From NCBI RefSeq assembly GCF_014174155.1, contig NZ_JABEQM010000003.1:310001-374000 (forward strand): DNA of 64,000 bases, given 5' to 3'. Positions within the stretch are counted from its first letter, which is position 1. Each line of letters opens with the position of its first letter. Positions 17,924-25,663 of this stretch are shown one piece after another. A program made the translations under genes and the position numbers. Under the pieces are notes generated by a model. The model made no database searches and was not told the origin of the DNA. It saw only the letters and a program-made list of their open reading frames with translations. This DNA comes from Gluconacetobacter tumulisoli (lineage in GTDB: Bacteria > Pseudomonadota > Alphaproteobacteria > Acetobacterales > Acetobacteraceae).

Positions 17924-18251
17924 GGTGGCTCCACGAAAACACGACGCTTTCGAGGATCATCGAGTAAAGATTGTCAAAAAATATTTCAAGTTATTATTCA
18001 TTGTTGTCATAATTTAATAAAAAATCCCTATCATTGTTTCGATGTGTTATTTGTCATGAAAATTTCATTAAAAATTGAGATGCCATTCCCTGTCCGCTCC
18101 CAGCCGTCGTCCGGCCGGGGGGGGCCGTGTCACCTGTTCCTCTGTTTCCAAGATCCTGTGCCGGCCCGCATGGTTCGCGGGACGGGCCTGACGCGGTATC
18201 CACGGCATTAGCCAGGCGTCGCTCGGCGCCGCCTCCCCGAAGGATCATCGC
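17924..18251. other. AT-rich divergent promoter region
   Basis: A 328-bp gap between the desaturase (minus) and the Old Yellow Enzyme (plus). Bases about 17960-18080 are strikingly A/T-rich in a GC-rich background (runs such as ATAATTTAATAAAAAATCCC), as expected for strong divergent promoters or binding by a nucleoid protein. I see no convincing gene or RNA in it. Confidence 0.5.
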
Positions 18252-19352
18252 ATGCTGTTCACGCCATATCGACTGGGTCTCCTGGATCTTCCCAACCGCA
18301 TCGTCATGCCGCCGATGACGCGGTCCCGCGCGGGGCAGGGCGACGTCGCGACCGTGCTGATGGCGGAGTACTATGCCCAGCGCGCGTCGGCGGGCCTGAT
18401 CGTCAGCGAGGGGACGCAGGTCAGCCCGCAGGGCCAGGGCTATGCCTGGACGCCGGGGATCTATAGTCCCGCGCAGATTGCCGGCTGGCGGCTGGTGACC
18501 GACGCGGTCCATGCGCAGGGCGGGCGGATCTTCGCCCAGCTCTGGCATGTCGGGCGGGTATCGCATGTCGCGTTGCAGCCGGGCGGGGCGGCGCCGGTCT
18601 CGTCCTCGGCCCTGGTGGCCGAAGGGGTGAAGGTTTTCATCGATCCCGATCGGCGCGGGCCCGAGGCCGGCGTCGGCGGGATGGTGCAGCATTCCACCCC
18701 CCGGGCCCTGACCGTGGCCGAAATCGCGGATGTCGTGCGGGATTTCGCGCAGGCGGCGCGCAACGCGCTGGAGGCCGGTTTCGACGGGGTCGAACTGCAT
18801 GCCGCCAACGGCTACCTGATCAACCAGTTCATCGATTCGCGGGCCAACGCCCGGACCGACGCCTATGGCGGGTCATTGTCGAACCGCCTGCGTTTCCTGC
18901 GCGAGGTGACGGAGGCCGTGGCCGAAATCGTGGGCAAGGACCGCATCGGCGTGCGGCTGGCGCCGCTGACCACCTTGCAGGGCGCGGTGGACGACACCCC
19001 GCAGGCGACCTACCTGGCTGCCGCCCGGGTGCTGGACGAGATCGGCGTCGCCTACCTTCATGTCGCCGAGGCCGATTGGGATGACGCGCCCGACATGCCG
19101 CCGGCCTTCAAGGAAGCGCTTCGGATCGTCTATGGGGGCACCCTGGTCTATGCGGGCAAATACACCGCAGCCCGTGCCGAGGACGCCCTGCGCCGGGGAT
19201 GGGCCGACCTGATCGGCTTCGGGCGTCCGTTCATCGCCAATCCCGACCTGCCGGCGCGCCTGGAAACCGGCCTGGGGCTGGCGGAACCGGATGCCAGCCG
19301 GTTCTTCGGCGGGGCGGGCAGGGGTTATGTCGATTATCCGGTCGCGGGCTGA
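18252..19352 (+). CDS. Old Yellow Enzyme-type alkene reductase (NemA family)
   Basis: A 366-aa FMN-dependent ene-reductase that reduces activated C=C bonds with NAD(P)H. It starts LFTPYRLGLLDLPNRIVMPP with the PMTRSRA segment that holds the FMN-contacting threonine; substrate-binding His-Asn pair lies in ELHAANGYLINQF, and the C-terminal FMN-phosphate site in GGTLVYAGKYT and LIGFGRPFIANP. Length and motifs match NemA/XenB reductases. An MFS exporter begins 4 bp after the stop, so the pair may handle an electrophile or its product. A second such enzyme lies at 51872-52978. Confidence 0.92.
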   Translation: MLFTPYRLGLLDLPNRIVMPPMTRSRAGQGDVATVLMAEYYAQRASAGLIVSEGTQVSPQGQGYAWTPGIYSPAQIAGWRLVTDAVHAQGGRIFAQLWHVGRVSHVALQPGGAAPVSSSALVAEGVKVFIDPDRRGPEAGVGGMVQHSTPRALTVAEIADVVRDFAQAARNALEAGFDGVELHAANGYLINQFIDSRANARTDAYGGSLSNRLRFLREVTEAVAEIVGKDRIGVRLAPLTTLQGAVDDTPQATYLAAARVLDEIGVAYLHVAEADWDDAPDMPPAFKEALRIVYGGTLVYAGKYTAARAEDALRRGWADLIGFGRPFIANPDLPARLETGLGLAEPDASRFFGGAGRGYVDYPVAG

Positions 19353-19355
19353 TTC

Positions 19356-20558
19356 ATGACTGACAACGGAACGCGGCGCGTTCATCGGGGCGTGCTGGCG
19401 CTGGCCGTCACGTCCTTCGCCATCGGGGTCGCCGAATTCGTGGTGGTGGGCATCCTGCCCGCCATCGCGGACGACCTGAAGGTATCGCTGGACCGGGCGG
19501 GCGGGCTGGTCGGGCTGTATGCGCTGGCGCTGGCCGTGGGAACGCCCCTGGTCGTGCTGACGCTGGCGCGCTTTCCGCGCAAGCCGGTGCTGCTGGCGCT
19601 GGTCGCGGTATTCCTGGCGGGCAATCTGCTGTCGGCGATGTCGGTCGATTATGCGTCGCTGCTGATCGGGCGGATCGTCACCGCCGTGGCGCATGGCAGT
19701 TTCTTCGCCATCGGCGCGACCGTCGCCGCGGCGCTGGCGCCGCGCGGCCAGGCCAGCCGGGCGATCGCCATCATGTTCTCCGGCCTGACCCTGGCGATGG
19801 TGATCGGCGTGCCGCTGGGCAGCGTCCTGGGGAACGGGCTGGGGTGGCGCCTGCCGTTCTTCGCGGTCGCGGGCCTGGCGGCGCTGGCCCTGATGGCGAC
19901 GGCATGGTGGCTGCCGCCGATGCCCGCGCCGCGTGTCGGGCGGATCTCCACCCAGCTTGCGGCGTTGGGGCAGCCGTCGATCCTGGCGATGATGCTGGTG
20001 ACCATCCTGGGATTCGGGTCCAGCTTCGCGGCCTTTACCTTCATCACGCCGATCCTGACCGGAATGACCGGCTTTTCCCCGACGATGGCCGGTGTGCTGC
20101 TGGTGGTGTTCGGCGCCGCGACCCTGGTGGGCAACCTGGCCGGCGGCCGGTTCGCGGCGTCGTTGGGCTGGCGTCCGGCATTGCGGCTGCTGTTCGCGTT
20201 GCTGGGGATGGTTCTGGCGGTCATCGGCCTGGTGCTGTCTCATCCGCTGCCCATGGTCGTCATGCTGTTCGCCTGGGGCGTGCTGGCGTTCGGCATGTCG
20301 CCCGGCGTGCAGGCCGCCATGCTGGAAACGGCGGAACGCGACGCCCCGCAGGCGGTGGATTTCGCCTCCGGCCTCAATATCTCCTCGTTCAACCTGGGGA
20401 TTTCACTGGGCGAGACGGTCGGCGGCATGCTGGTGGCGCACGGGCATCTGGGCCTGACGCCCTGGGCCGGCGTGATCGGCGTCGTCGCGGCACAGGCGCC
20501 ACTGGCATGGATAGGGGGCCGGGCGCGCCGCGCGCAGGGGATTGCGGACCCGGCATAA
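19356..20558 (+). CDS. MFS transporter, DHA1 drug/sugar efflux type
   Basis: A 400-aa inner-membrane protein with 12 predicted helices, close to the AraJ/YdhP/SotB group. Helix 1 reads LALAVTSFAIGVAEFVVVG (the FxxGxxEFVVVG pattern is typical of this group), loop 2-3 carries the motif-A-like LARFPRKPVLL, and helix 5 carries the antiporter motif-C-like VIGVPLGSVLG. It begins 4 bp after the alkene reductase stop. The exported compound cannot be deduced. Confidence 0.88.
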   Translation: MTDNGTRRVHRGVLALAVTSFAIGVAEFVVVGILPAIADDLKVSLDRAGGLVGLYALALAVGTPLVVLTLARFPRKPVLLALVAVFLAGNLLSAMSVDYASLLIGRIVTAVAHGSFFAIGATVAAALAPRGQASRAIAIMFSGLTLAMVIGVPLGSVLGNGLGWRLPFFAVAGLAALALMATAWWLPPMPAPRVGRISTQLAALGQPSILAMMLVTILGFGSSFAAFTFITPILTGMTGFSPTMAGVLLVVFGAATLVGNLAGGRFAASLGWRPALRLLFALLGMVLAVIGLVLSHPLPMVVMLFAWGVLAFGMSPGVQAAMLETAERDAPQAVDFASGLNISSFNLGISLGETVGGMLVAHGHLGLTPWAGVIGVVAAQAPLAWIGGRARRAQGIADPA

Positions 20559-20706
20559 CGCATCGTCAGGCCGGAACAGGCCACGCGACCGGATCAGGGG
20601 GCGTCGTGACAGGACGGATCGTTCCATGCCATTTCGGAGGAACGATGATCGAGGCGGCCAGCCGTGCCGCGTCCTGCAACCGATCAGCCCGAGAAGGTGC
20701 ACCCCG

Positions 20707-22674
20707 TTGAGTCTGTTCCAGAAACGCTTTCTTGCCCTGTCCCTGACCACCGCGCTGGCAGCCGCGCCGGCATTCGGCCGGACCGCCCATGCCGAGGTCC
20801 CCCCGCCCGGGCAACTGGCATTGCCCGAGTCCATTCCCGCGCCGCGCGACGTGCCGTTCGACGGGACGATCAGGCTGATGGTCGATGCGACGGACCTGGC
20901 GCGTCATATCTTCACCGTTCACGAGACGGTGCCGGTGCCCGCCGCCCTGGCGGCGACGGGCGGGGACCTGACGCTGCTTTATCCGATGTGGCTGCCGGGC
21001 GATCATTCACCGACGGGCACGATCGACCAGTTCGGCGGCCTGACGGTGCAGGCCGGGGGGACACCGGTCGAATGGGTGCGCGACACGGTGACGGTCAGTG
21101 CCTTCCACGTGAAGGTGCCCAAGGGCGCGCATGCCCTGGATGTCCGCTTCCAGCTGTTGTCCCCGGTATCGCCCGAGGAAGGGCGCGTGGTCATGACGCC
21201 GGACATGCTCAATGTCCAGTGGAATTCGCTGGCGCTGTATCCGGCGGGATATTTCACGCGGCAGATCACGGTCCAGGCCGACCTGCGCCTGCCCGAGGGC
21301 TGGCAGTACGGCACGGCGTTGCGCGCCCATGGCGGCGGCAAGCTCGTTGCGTTCGATCCCGTGCCGTTCAACACACTGGTGGATTCGCCGCTGTTCGCGG
21401 GACGGTATTTCCGCCGCATCGACCTGGCGCCCGGTGCCGCGGTGCCGGTGACGCTGAACCTGGTGGCCGACAAGCCTGCGGAACTGGCGGCGACCGACGC
21501 GCAGATCAAGGCGCATCAGGCGCTGGTGACGCAGGCCGGCTTGCTTTATGGCGCGCACCATTACGACCATTACGATTTCCTGCTGGCCCTGACTAACGAA
21601 CTGGGCCGCATCGGCCTGGAACATCACCGGTCGAGCGAGAACAGCGGCCCGCGCGGCTATTTCACCGACTGGGACAAGACCTTCGCGGCGCGCGACCTGC
21701 TGGCGCATGAATATACCCATTCGTGGAACGGCAAGTTCCGCCGTCCCGCCGATTTGTGGGCACCGAATTTCAACACGCCGCAGCGGGGATCGGGCCTGTG
21801 GGTCTATGAAGGCCAGACCCAGTACTGGGGATACGTCCTGGCCGCGCGTTCCGGCCTGATGACCGCCCCGCAGGTGGTCGAGGCACTGGCCGAGGTCGCG
21901 GCGATGTACGACACGCGGCAGGGACGGACCTGGCGTCCGCTCCAGGACACGACGAACGATCCGGTCATCGCCCGGCGCTCTCCCCTGTCATGGAGAAGCT
22001 GGCAGCGGAGCGAGGATTATTATTCGGAAGGGCAGCTGGTCTGGCTGGATGCCGACACGCTGATCCGCAAGTTGTCGGGCGACAAGCGGTCGCTGGACGA
22101 TTTCGCGCGTCATTTCTTCGGCACGGACAACGGCAGCTTCGTGACCAGGACCTACAGTTTCGACGATATCGTGCATGCGCTGAACGACATCCAGCCTTAC
22201 GACTGGGCCGCTTTCCTGCATCAGCGCCTGGACCGGACGTCGACGCATGCGCCGCTGGACGGGTTCGCGCGCGCGGGCTACCGCCTGGTCTATACCGACA
22301 AGCCGAACGATTACCTGACGTCGTACGCCGCGATGCGACATGTGACGGATTTCAGCTACTCGCTCGGGTTCGTGGTGGGTAAGGGCGGCAGCGTGACGAA
22401 TGTCGAATGGGGCAGCCCGGCCTGGCAGGCGGACATGACGCGGGACGAGCAGCTTGTCGCGGTCAATGGCGAGGCCTACGACCCCGACGTGCTGAAGGAT
22501 GCGATCGTCGCGGCGCAGGCCAGGGACGCGGCGCCGCTGACGCTTCTGATGAAGGCGGGGGATCGCTACCTGACGCTGTCGATCCCGTATCATGGCGGCC
22601 TGCGCTACCCGCATCTGGAGCGGATCGCCGGCACGCCGGACATGCTGGCGGCCATCCTGGCGCCCCGTCACTGA
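20707..22674 (+). CDS. M61 family metallopeptidase with PDZ domain
   Basis: An exported zinc aminopeptidase of the glycyl aminopeptidase family (about 655 aa). A signal peptide (FLALSLTTALAAAPAFG) is followed by the M61 N-terminal beta domain, the zinc motif LLAHEYTHSWNGK near residue 335, the third ligand region GLWVYEGQTQYWG, and a C-terminal PDZ segment (YSLGFVVGKGGSVTNVEWGS). The TTG at 20707 has GAGAAGG upstream and gives a proper signal peptide; the frame is open further upstream without a good start. It would trim peptides with N-terminal Gly or Ala in the periplasm. A hairpin follows the stop. Confidence 0.88.
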   Translation: MSLFQKRFLALSLTTALAAAPAFGRTAHAEVPPPGQLALPESIPAPRDVPFDGTIRLMVDATDLARHIFTVHETVPVPAALAATGGDLTLLYPMWLPGDHSPTGTIDQFGGLTVQAGGTPVEWVRDTVTVSAFHVKVPKGAHALDVRFQLLSPVSPEEGRVVMTPDMLNVQWNSLALYPAGYFTRQITVQADLRLPEGWQYGTALRAHGGGKLVAFDPVPFNTLVDSPLFAGRYFRRIDLAPGAAVPVTLNLVADKPAELAATDAQIKAHQALVTQAGLLYGAHHYDHYDFLLALTNELGRIGLEHHRSSENSGPRGYFTDWDKTFAARDLLAHEYTHSWNGKFRRPADLWAPNFNTPQRGSGLWVYEGQTQYWGYVLAARSGLMTAPQVVEALAEVAAMYDTRQGRTWRPLQDTTNDPVIARRSPLSWRSWQRSEDYYSEGQLVWLDADTLIRKLSGDKRSLDDFARHFFGTDNGSFVTRTYSFDDIVHALNDIQPYDWAAFLHQRLDRTSTHAPLDGFARAGYRLVYTDKPNDYLTSYAAMRHVTDFSYSLGFVVGKGGSVTNVEWGSPAWQADMTRDEQLVAVNGEAYDPDVLKDAIVAAQARDAAPLTLLMKAGDRYLTLSIPYHGGLRYPHLERIAGTPDMLAAILAPRH

Positions 22675-22699
22675 GCCCGGCGGGAACAGGACAGGAAGC

Positions 22700-22725
22700 C
22701 CCGCGCGGGAGGCCATCCGCGCGGG
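22700..22725 (+). terminator. Hairpin after the M61 peptidase gene
   Basis: CCCGCGCGG (22700-22708) pairs with CCGCGCGGG (22717-22725), a perfect 9-bp stem 25 bp past the peptidase stop, followed by AGAAATAAATG and not by a T run. A plausible Rho-independent-like or stabilising structure. Confidence 0.4.
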
Positions 22726-22768
22726 AGAAATAAATGACAGGGACGGGGTCGGTGTGTAGGGTCCGTGC

Positions 22769-23335
22769 ATGACCAAAACGGACGGACCCGACACGCGGGT
22801 CACCCTGTCACGCCCGGAACATGTCGCCGAGCGTGCCTTCTTCACCTCCCGCTGGCTGGCCGCCCCGCTCTATCTGGGCCTGGCGGTTGGCCTGATCGTG
22901 ATCCCGGTCAAGTTCTTCCAGCTGGCCTGGGGGCTTCTGGCCCGGGTGTTCGTCCTGCAATTCGACGACGTGTTCGTCGGGATCCTGGATCTGATCGATC
23001 TGGTGATGCTGGCGAATCTGCTGCTGATCGTGATGTTCGCGGGCTACGAGAATTTCGTGTCGCGGCTGGATATCCGCGACCATCCCGATTTTCCGAGCTG
23101 GATCGGACATGTCACCTTCGGCGATATCAAGCTGAAGCTGATGGCATCCATCGTCGCGATGTCGGGGATCCATCTGCTGGCCGATTTCATTCGGGTCGAT
23201 ACGATGACGGACCGCGCGCTGGCCTGGACGGTCGGGATCCATCTGGCCTTCGTCGCCTCCGGCGTGCTGCTGGCGGTGATGGACCGCCTGATGGAGCCGG
23301 GCGGGACGCACCCGGCGTCCGCCACGGATCATTAA
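22769..23335 (+). CDS. UPF0114 (YqhA-like) membrane protein
   Basis: A 188-aa integral membrane protein with three to four hydrophobic segments. It matches the UPF0114/YqhA family by RWLAAPLYLGLAVGLIVI, DLIDLVMLANLLLIVMFAGY, ENFVSR and WIGHVTFGDIKLKLMASIVA. The molecular role of the family is not established. It is followed 20 bp later by a TRIC-like channel gene on the same strand, so the two may be an operon. Confidence 0.85.
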   Translation: MTKTDGPDTRVTLSRPEHVAERAFFTSRWLAAPLYLGLAVGLIVIPVKFFQLAWGLLARVFVLQFDDVFVGILDLIDLVMLANLLLIVMFAGYENFVSRLDIRDHPDFPSWIGHVTFGDIKLKLMASIVAMSGIHLLADFIRVDTMTDRALAWTVGIHLAFVASGVLLAVMDRLMEPGGTHPASATDH

Positions 23336-23355
23336 GGTCCCGGCCACTGCCTTCC

Positions 23356-23982
23356 GTGCGGGCACGGCTGGGTACCGTCATCCTGTTTGCCGACCTGGCG
23401 GGAACGGTGGTGTTCGCCGCCGAAGGCGCGATGGCGGCGATGACGCGCGGGCTGGACCTGTTCGGGGTCATGGTCGTGGCATTCGTCGTGGCACTGGGCG
23501 GCGGGATGATCCGCGACGTGCTGATCGGCGCCGCGCCGCCCAGCGCGATTCGTGACTGGCGTTATCCGGTGCTGGCCTTCCTGACCGGCCTGGGCGTGTT
23601 CGCGTGCCGCCGCGTGCTGCATCTCGCACCCGGCGGTCATCTGCTGGCGGTGCTGGATGCGGCGGGCCTGTCGCTGTTTGCCGTGGCCGGGGCGGAGAAG
23701 GCCCTGTCCCACGGGATCGGGCCGCTGGCGGCGGCCCTGATGGGGATGATCACCGGCGTGGGCGGCGGCGTGATGCGCGATGTGCTGCTGGCACGGGTGC
23801 CGCTGATCCTGGTGTCGGATATCTATGCCACGGCGGCGCTGGCGGGGGCGTCGGTCGTGGTTGCCGGACGATGGCGGGCCCTGCCGGCGGCCCCGGTCGC
23901 CTGCGCCGGGGCGGCTGCCTGCTTCTGCCTGCGGATGGCGGCCCTGCATTATGGCTGGCGCCTGCCCGGCGGAATGGACTGA
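23356..23982 (+). CDS. TRIC-like cation channel family protein (YadS/YicG type)
   Basis: A 208-aa membrane protein made of two homologous three-helix repeats. Each repeat carries a glycine-rich motif: ALGGGMIRDVLIG and GVGGGVMRDVLLA, the signature of the bacterial UPF0126 proteins related to trimeric intracellular cation channels, which conduct K+. The GTG at 23356 gives the expected length; the frame remains open upstream only as a shadow of the YqhA-like gene, and no strong ribosome site is seen. Confidence 0.87.
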   Translation: MRARLGTVILFADLAGTVVFAAEGAMAAMTRGLDLFGVMVVAFVVALGGGMIRDVLIGAAPPSAIRDWRYPVLAFLTGLGVFACRRVLHLAPGGHLLAVLDAAGLSLFAVAGAEKALSHGIGPLAAALMGMITGVGGGVMRDVLLARVPLILVSDIYATAALAGASVVVAGRWRALPAAPVACAGAAACFCLRMAALHYGWRLPGGMD

Positions 23983-24014
23983 CAAAACCCTCATCGTCGC
24001 TCTATGTTGTCTCC

Positions 24015-24027
24015 GAATGTTACATTC
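24015..24027. promoter_or_regulatory. Palindrome ahead of the molybdate operon
   Basis: GAATGT-T-ACATTC, a perfect 6-1-6 inverted repeat, lies 26 bp before the mop ATG in the 70-bp gap that must hold the operon promoter. A ModE-type or other metal-oxyanion regulator could bind it; no modE gene is in the window. Confidence 0.4.
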
Positions 24028-24052
24028 CACGGATATGGAGACCGACGATCCC

Positions 24053-24259
24053 ATGAAGCTGAGCGCCAGAAACCAGATCACCGGAACGATCGTGGTCGTG
24101 GAGAAGGGGCAGACCACCGGCCGTGTCCAGATCGACGTGGGGTGTGGAATCCTGATCACATCGTCGATCACGAACGAGGCGATCGACGATCTGGGGCTGA
24201 AGGCGGGCGATGCGGCCATCGCCGTCATCAAGGCATCCGACGTCATGATCGGGAAATAG
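24053..24259 (+). CDS. mop: Molbindin (Mop, molybdate/tungstate-binding TOBE protein)
   Basis: A 68-aa single Mop/TOBE domain: MKLSARNQITGTIVVVEKGQ, then ITSSITNEAIDDLGLKAG and AVIKASDVMIG. Molbindins form hexamers that store or buffer molybdate in the cytoplasm. An in-frame ATG at 24035 would add METDDP; the 24053 start matches the family length. It heads a four-gene unit with a periplasmic molybdopterin-type domain protein, an oxyanion-binding protein and a fused transporter, which strongly supports its role. Confidence 0.93.
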   Translation: MKLSARNQITGTIVVVEKGQTTGRVQIDVGCGILITSSITNEAIDDLGLKAGDAAIAVIKASDVMIGK

Positions 24260-24265
24260 GCGGCC

Positions 24266-24778
24266 ATGCGTCCGGTCGTGCGCGTGGCGGTCGCCGCCGC
24301 CTTGTTCCTGCCCGTCGCCCTGGCGTCCCCGCCCGCCCGCGCGGACGCACCCGGCCCCGTCATCCGTGACGCGGCGGGGGACGAACATCGCCTGGGCATG
24401 TCGGAACTGGCCGCATTGCCGGCCGTGCGGGTCACGATGCCGCCCGGCAAGGGGCAGACCGCGCCGCATCTGTTCGAAGGGCCGCTGCTGTGGACGGTCC
24501 TGTCGCATGTCGGGGCGGTCGGCGGCACGCCGCGCGAACTGGCGGGACGCGCGATCCTGCTGGAAGGCGCGGACCAGTATCGCGCGGTCCTGGCGGTAGG
24601 CGAAATCGCGCCGGATTTCGAGGGCAAGCAGGTCATTCTCGCCGAACGCATGGATGGCACGGATATCGACCCGGCCCATCTGCGCGTCGTGGTACCGGGT
24701 GACCGGCGCGGCGCCCGCGGGGTGCACGACCTGACACGGATTTCGATTGTCGCCGTGCCGGACGGCACGGCGCGATAG
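24266..24778 (+). CDS. Exported molybdopterin-binding-domain-like protein
   Basis: A 170-aa protein with a signal peptide (VAVAAALFLPVALASPPARA). The mature part has the fold signature of the small oxidoreductase molybdopterin-binding domain (sulfite-oxidase type): GMSELAALPAVRVTMPP, LFEGPLLWTVLSHVGAVGG and VLAVGEIAPDFEGKQVILAE. It lacks the cysteine that ligates Mo in full sulfite oxidases, so it may not be an enzyme; several molybdate loci carry such proteins. It sits 6 bp after mop and 9 bp before the binding protein. A chaperone or sensor role is possible but unproven. Confidence 0.75.
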   Translation: MRPVVRVAVAAALFLPVALASPPARADAPGPVIRDAAGDEHRLGMSELAALPAVRVTMPPGKGQTAPHLFEGPLLWTVLSHVGAVGGTPRELAGRAILLEGADQYRAVLAVGEIAPDFEGKQVILAERMDGTDIDPAHLRVVVPGDRRGARGVHDLTRISIVAVPDGTAR

Positions 24779-24787
24779 GGGCGGGCG

Positions 24788-25663
24788 ATGCACAGGCGTT
24801 CGTTCCTGCTGGGTGCGATATTGGGCGGGCTGCCGGCCGTGGCGGCAGGCCGTTCCGAGGCGGCGGAACCGGTCAGCGTGCTTTATGCGGGGTCCCTGCT
24901 GACCCTGATGGAAAAGGGCATCGGCCCGGCCTTCGATGCGCGGGGCGAGGGCGTCTTCATGGGCTATGCCGGCGGATCGGGGGCGTTGGCGAACCAGATC
25001 CGCGACGGGCTGCGTCGCGCCGATATCTTCATCAGCGCCAGCCCGAAGCTGAACGACACGCTGGGCGGCGGGCATGGCGACCGGGTCCGCTGGTATGTCG
25101 AATTCGCCCGCTCGCCCCTGATGATCGGTTATGACCCGCACAGCCGTTTCGCCGCCGACCTGAAGACCCGCCCGTGGTACGAGGTCCTGCGGGAGCCTGG
25201 AATCCGCATCGGCCGCACAGATCCCGTCCTGGACCCGAAGGGGGCCTTGACGGTGCAGGTGATGCAACGGGCGGAGGCCGCGTACCGCCTGCCTGGGCTG
25301 GCGTCCCGGGTGCTGGGCGCGCCCGATAATCCGCAGCAGGTCCGGCCGGAGGAAAGCCTGGTCGGCCGCCTGCAATCGGGGCAGGTCGATGTCGGTTTCT
25401 TCTACGCCACGGAAGTCGCCGACCTGCATATCCCCGCCGTCGCCCTGCCGGCGGACATCGTGGCGGCAGCGCGTTATACGATCACGATCCTGCGCGATGC
25501 GCCGAACCCGACGGGGGCCGGGCGGTTCGTCGCCTTCCTGCTGGGGCCGGAGGGGCGTGCGATCCTGCGCCGGCATGGGCTGGATACGGTGGGGCCGACC
25601 CTGACCGGTGATGCCGCCGCCGTGCCGGACCTGCTGCGTCCCGTCCTCGCCCCCGGGAAATGA
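24788..25663 (+). CDS. Molybdate/tungstate-binding periplasmic protein (ModA/WtpA-like)
   Basis: A 291-aa substrate-binding protein, with a twin-Arg-like or Sec leader (MHRRSFLLGAILGGLPAVAA). The mature start VSVLYAGSLLTLMEKGIGPAF and GYAGGSGALANQIRDG resemble the WtpA/ModA oxyanion pocket, with the Ser of YAGSL and GGSGAL as ligands. FISASPKLNDTL and RIGRTDPVLDPKG are further family landmarks. It ends as ATGA shared with the transporter gene, so translation is coupled. WtpA-type proteins favour tungstate as well as molybdate; which one is bound here is open. Confidence 0.88.
   Translation: MHRRSFLLGAILGGLPAVAAGRSEAAEPVSVLYAGSLLTLMEKGIGPAFDARGEGVFMGYAGGSGALANQIRDGLRRADIFISASPKLNDTLGGGHGDRVRWYVEFARSPLMIGYDPHSRFAADLKTRPWYEVLREPGIRIGRTDPVLDPKGALTVQVMQRAEAAYRLPGLASRVLGAPDNPQQVRPEESLVGRLQSGQVDVGFFYATEVADLHIPAVALPADIVAAARYTITILRDAPNPTGAGRFVAFLLGPEGRAILRRHGLDTVGPTLTGDAAAVPDLLRPVLAPGK

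Noticed and set aside
17909-18211. 100-aa plus-strand frame in the AT-rich gap
   Set aside because: No ribosome site, no recognisable feature, and it overlaps the desaturase 5' end and promoter region.
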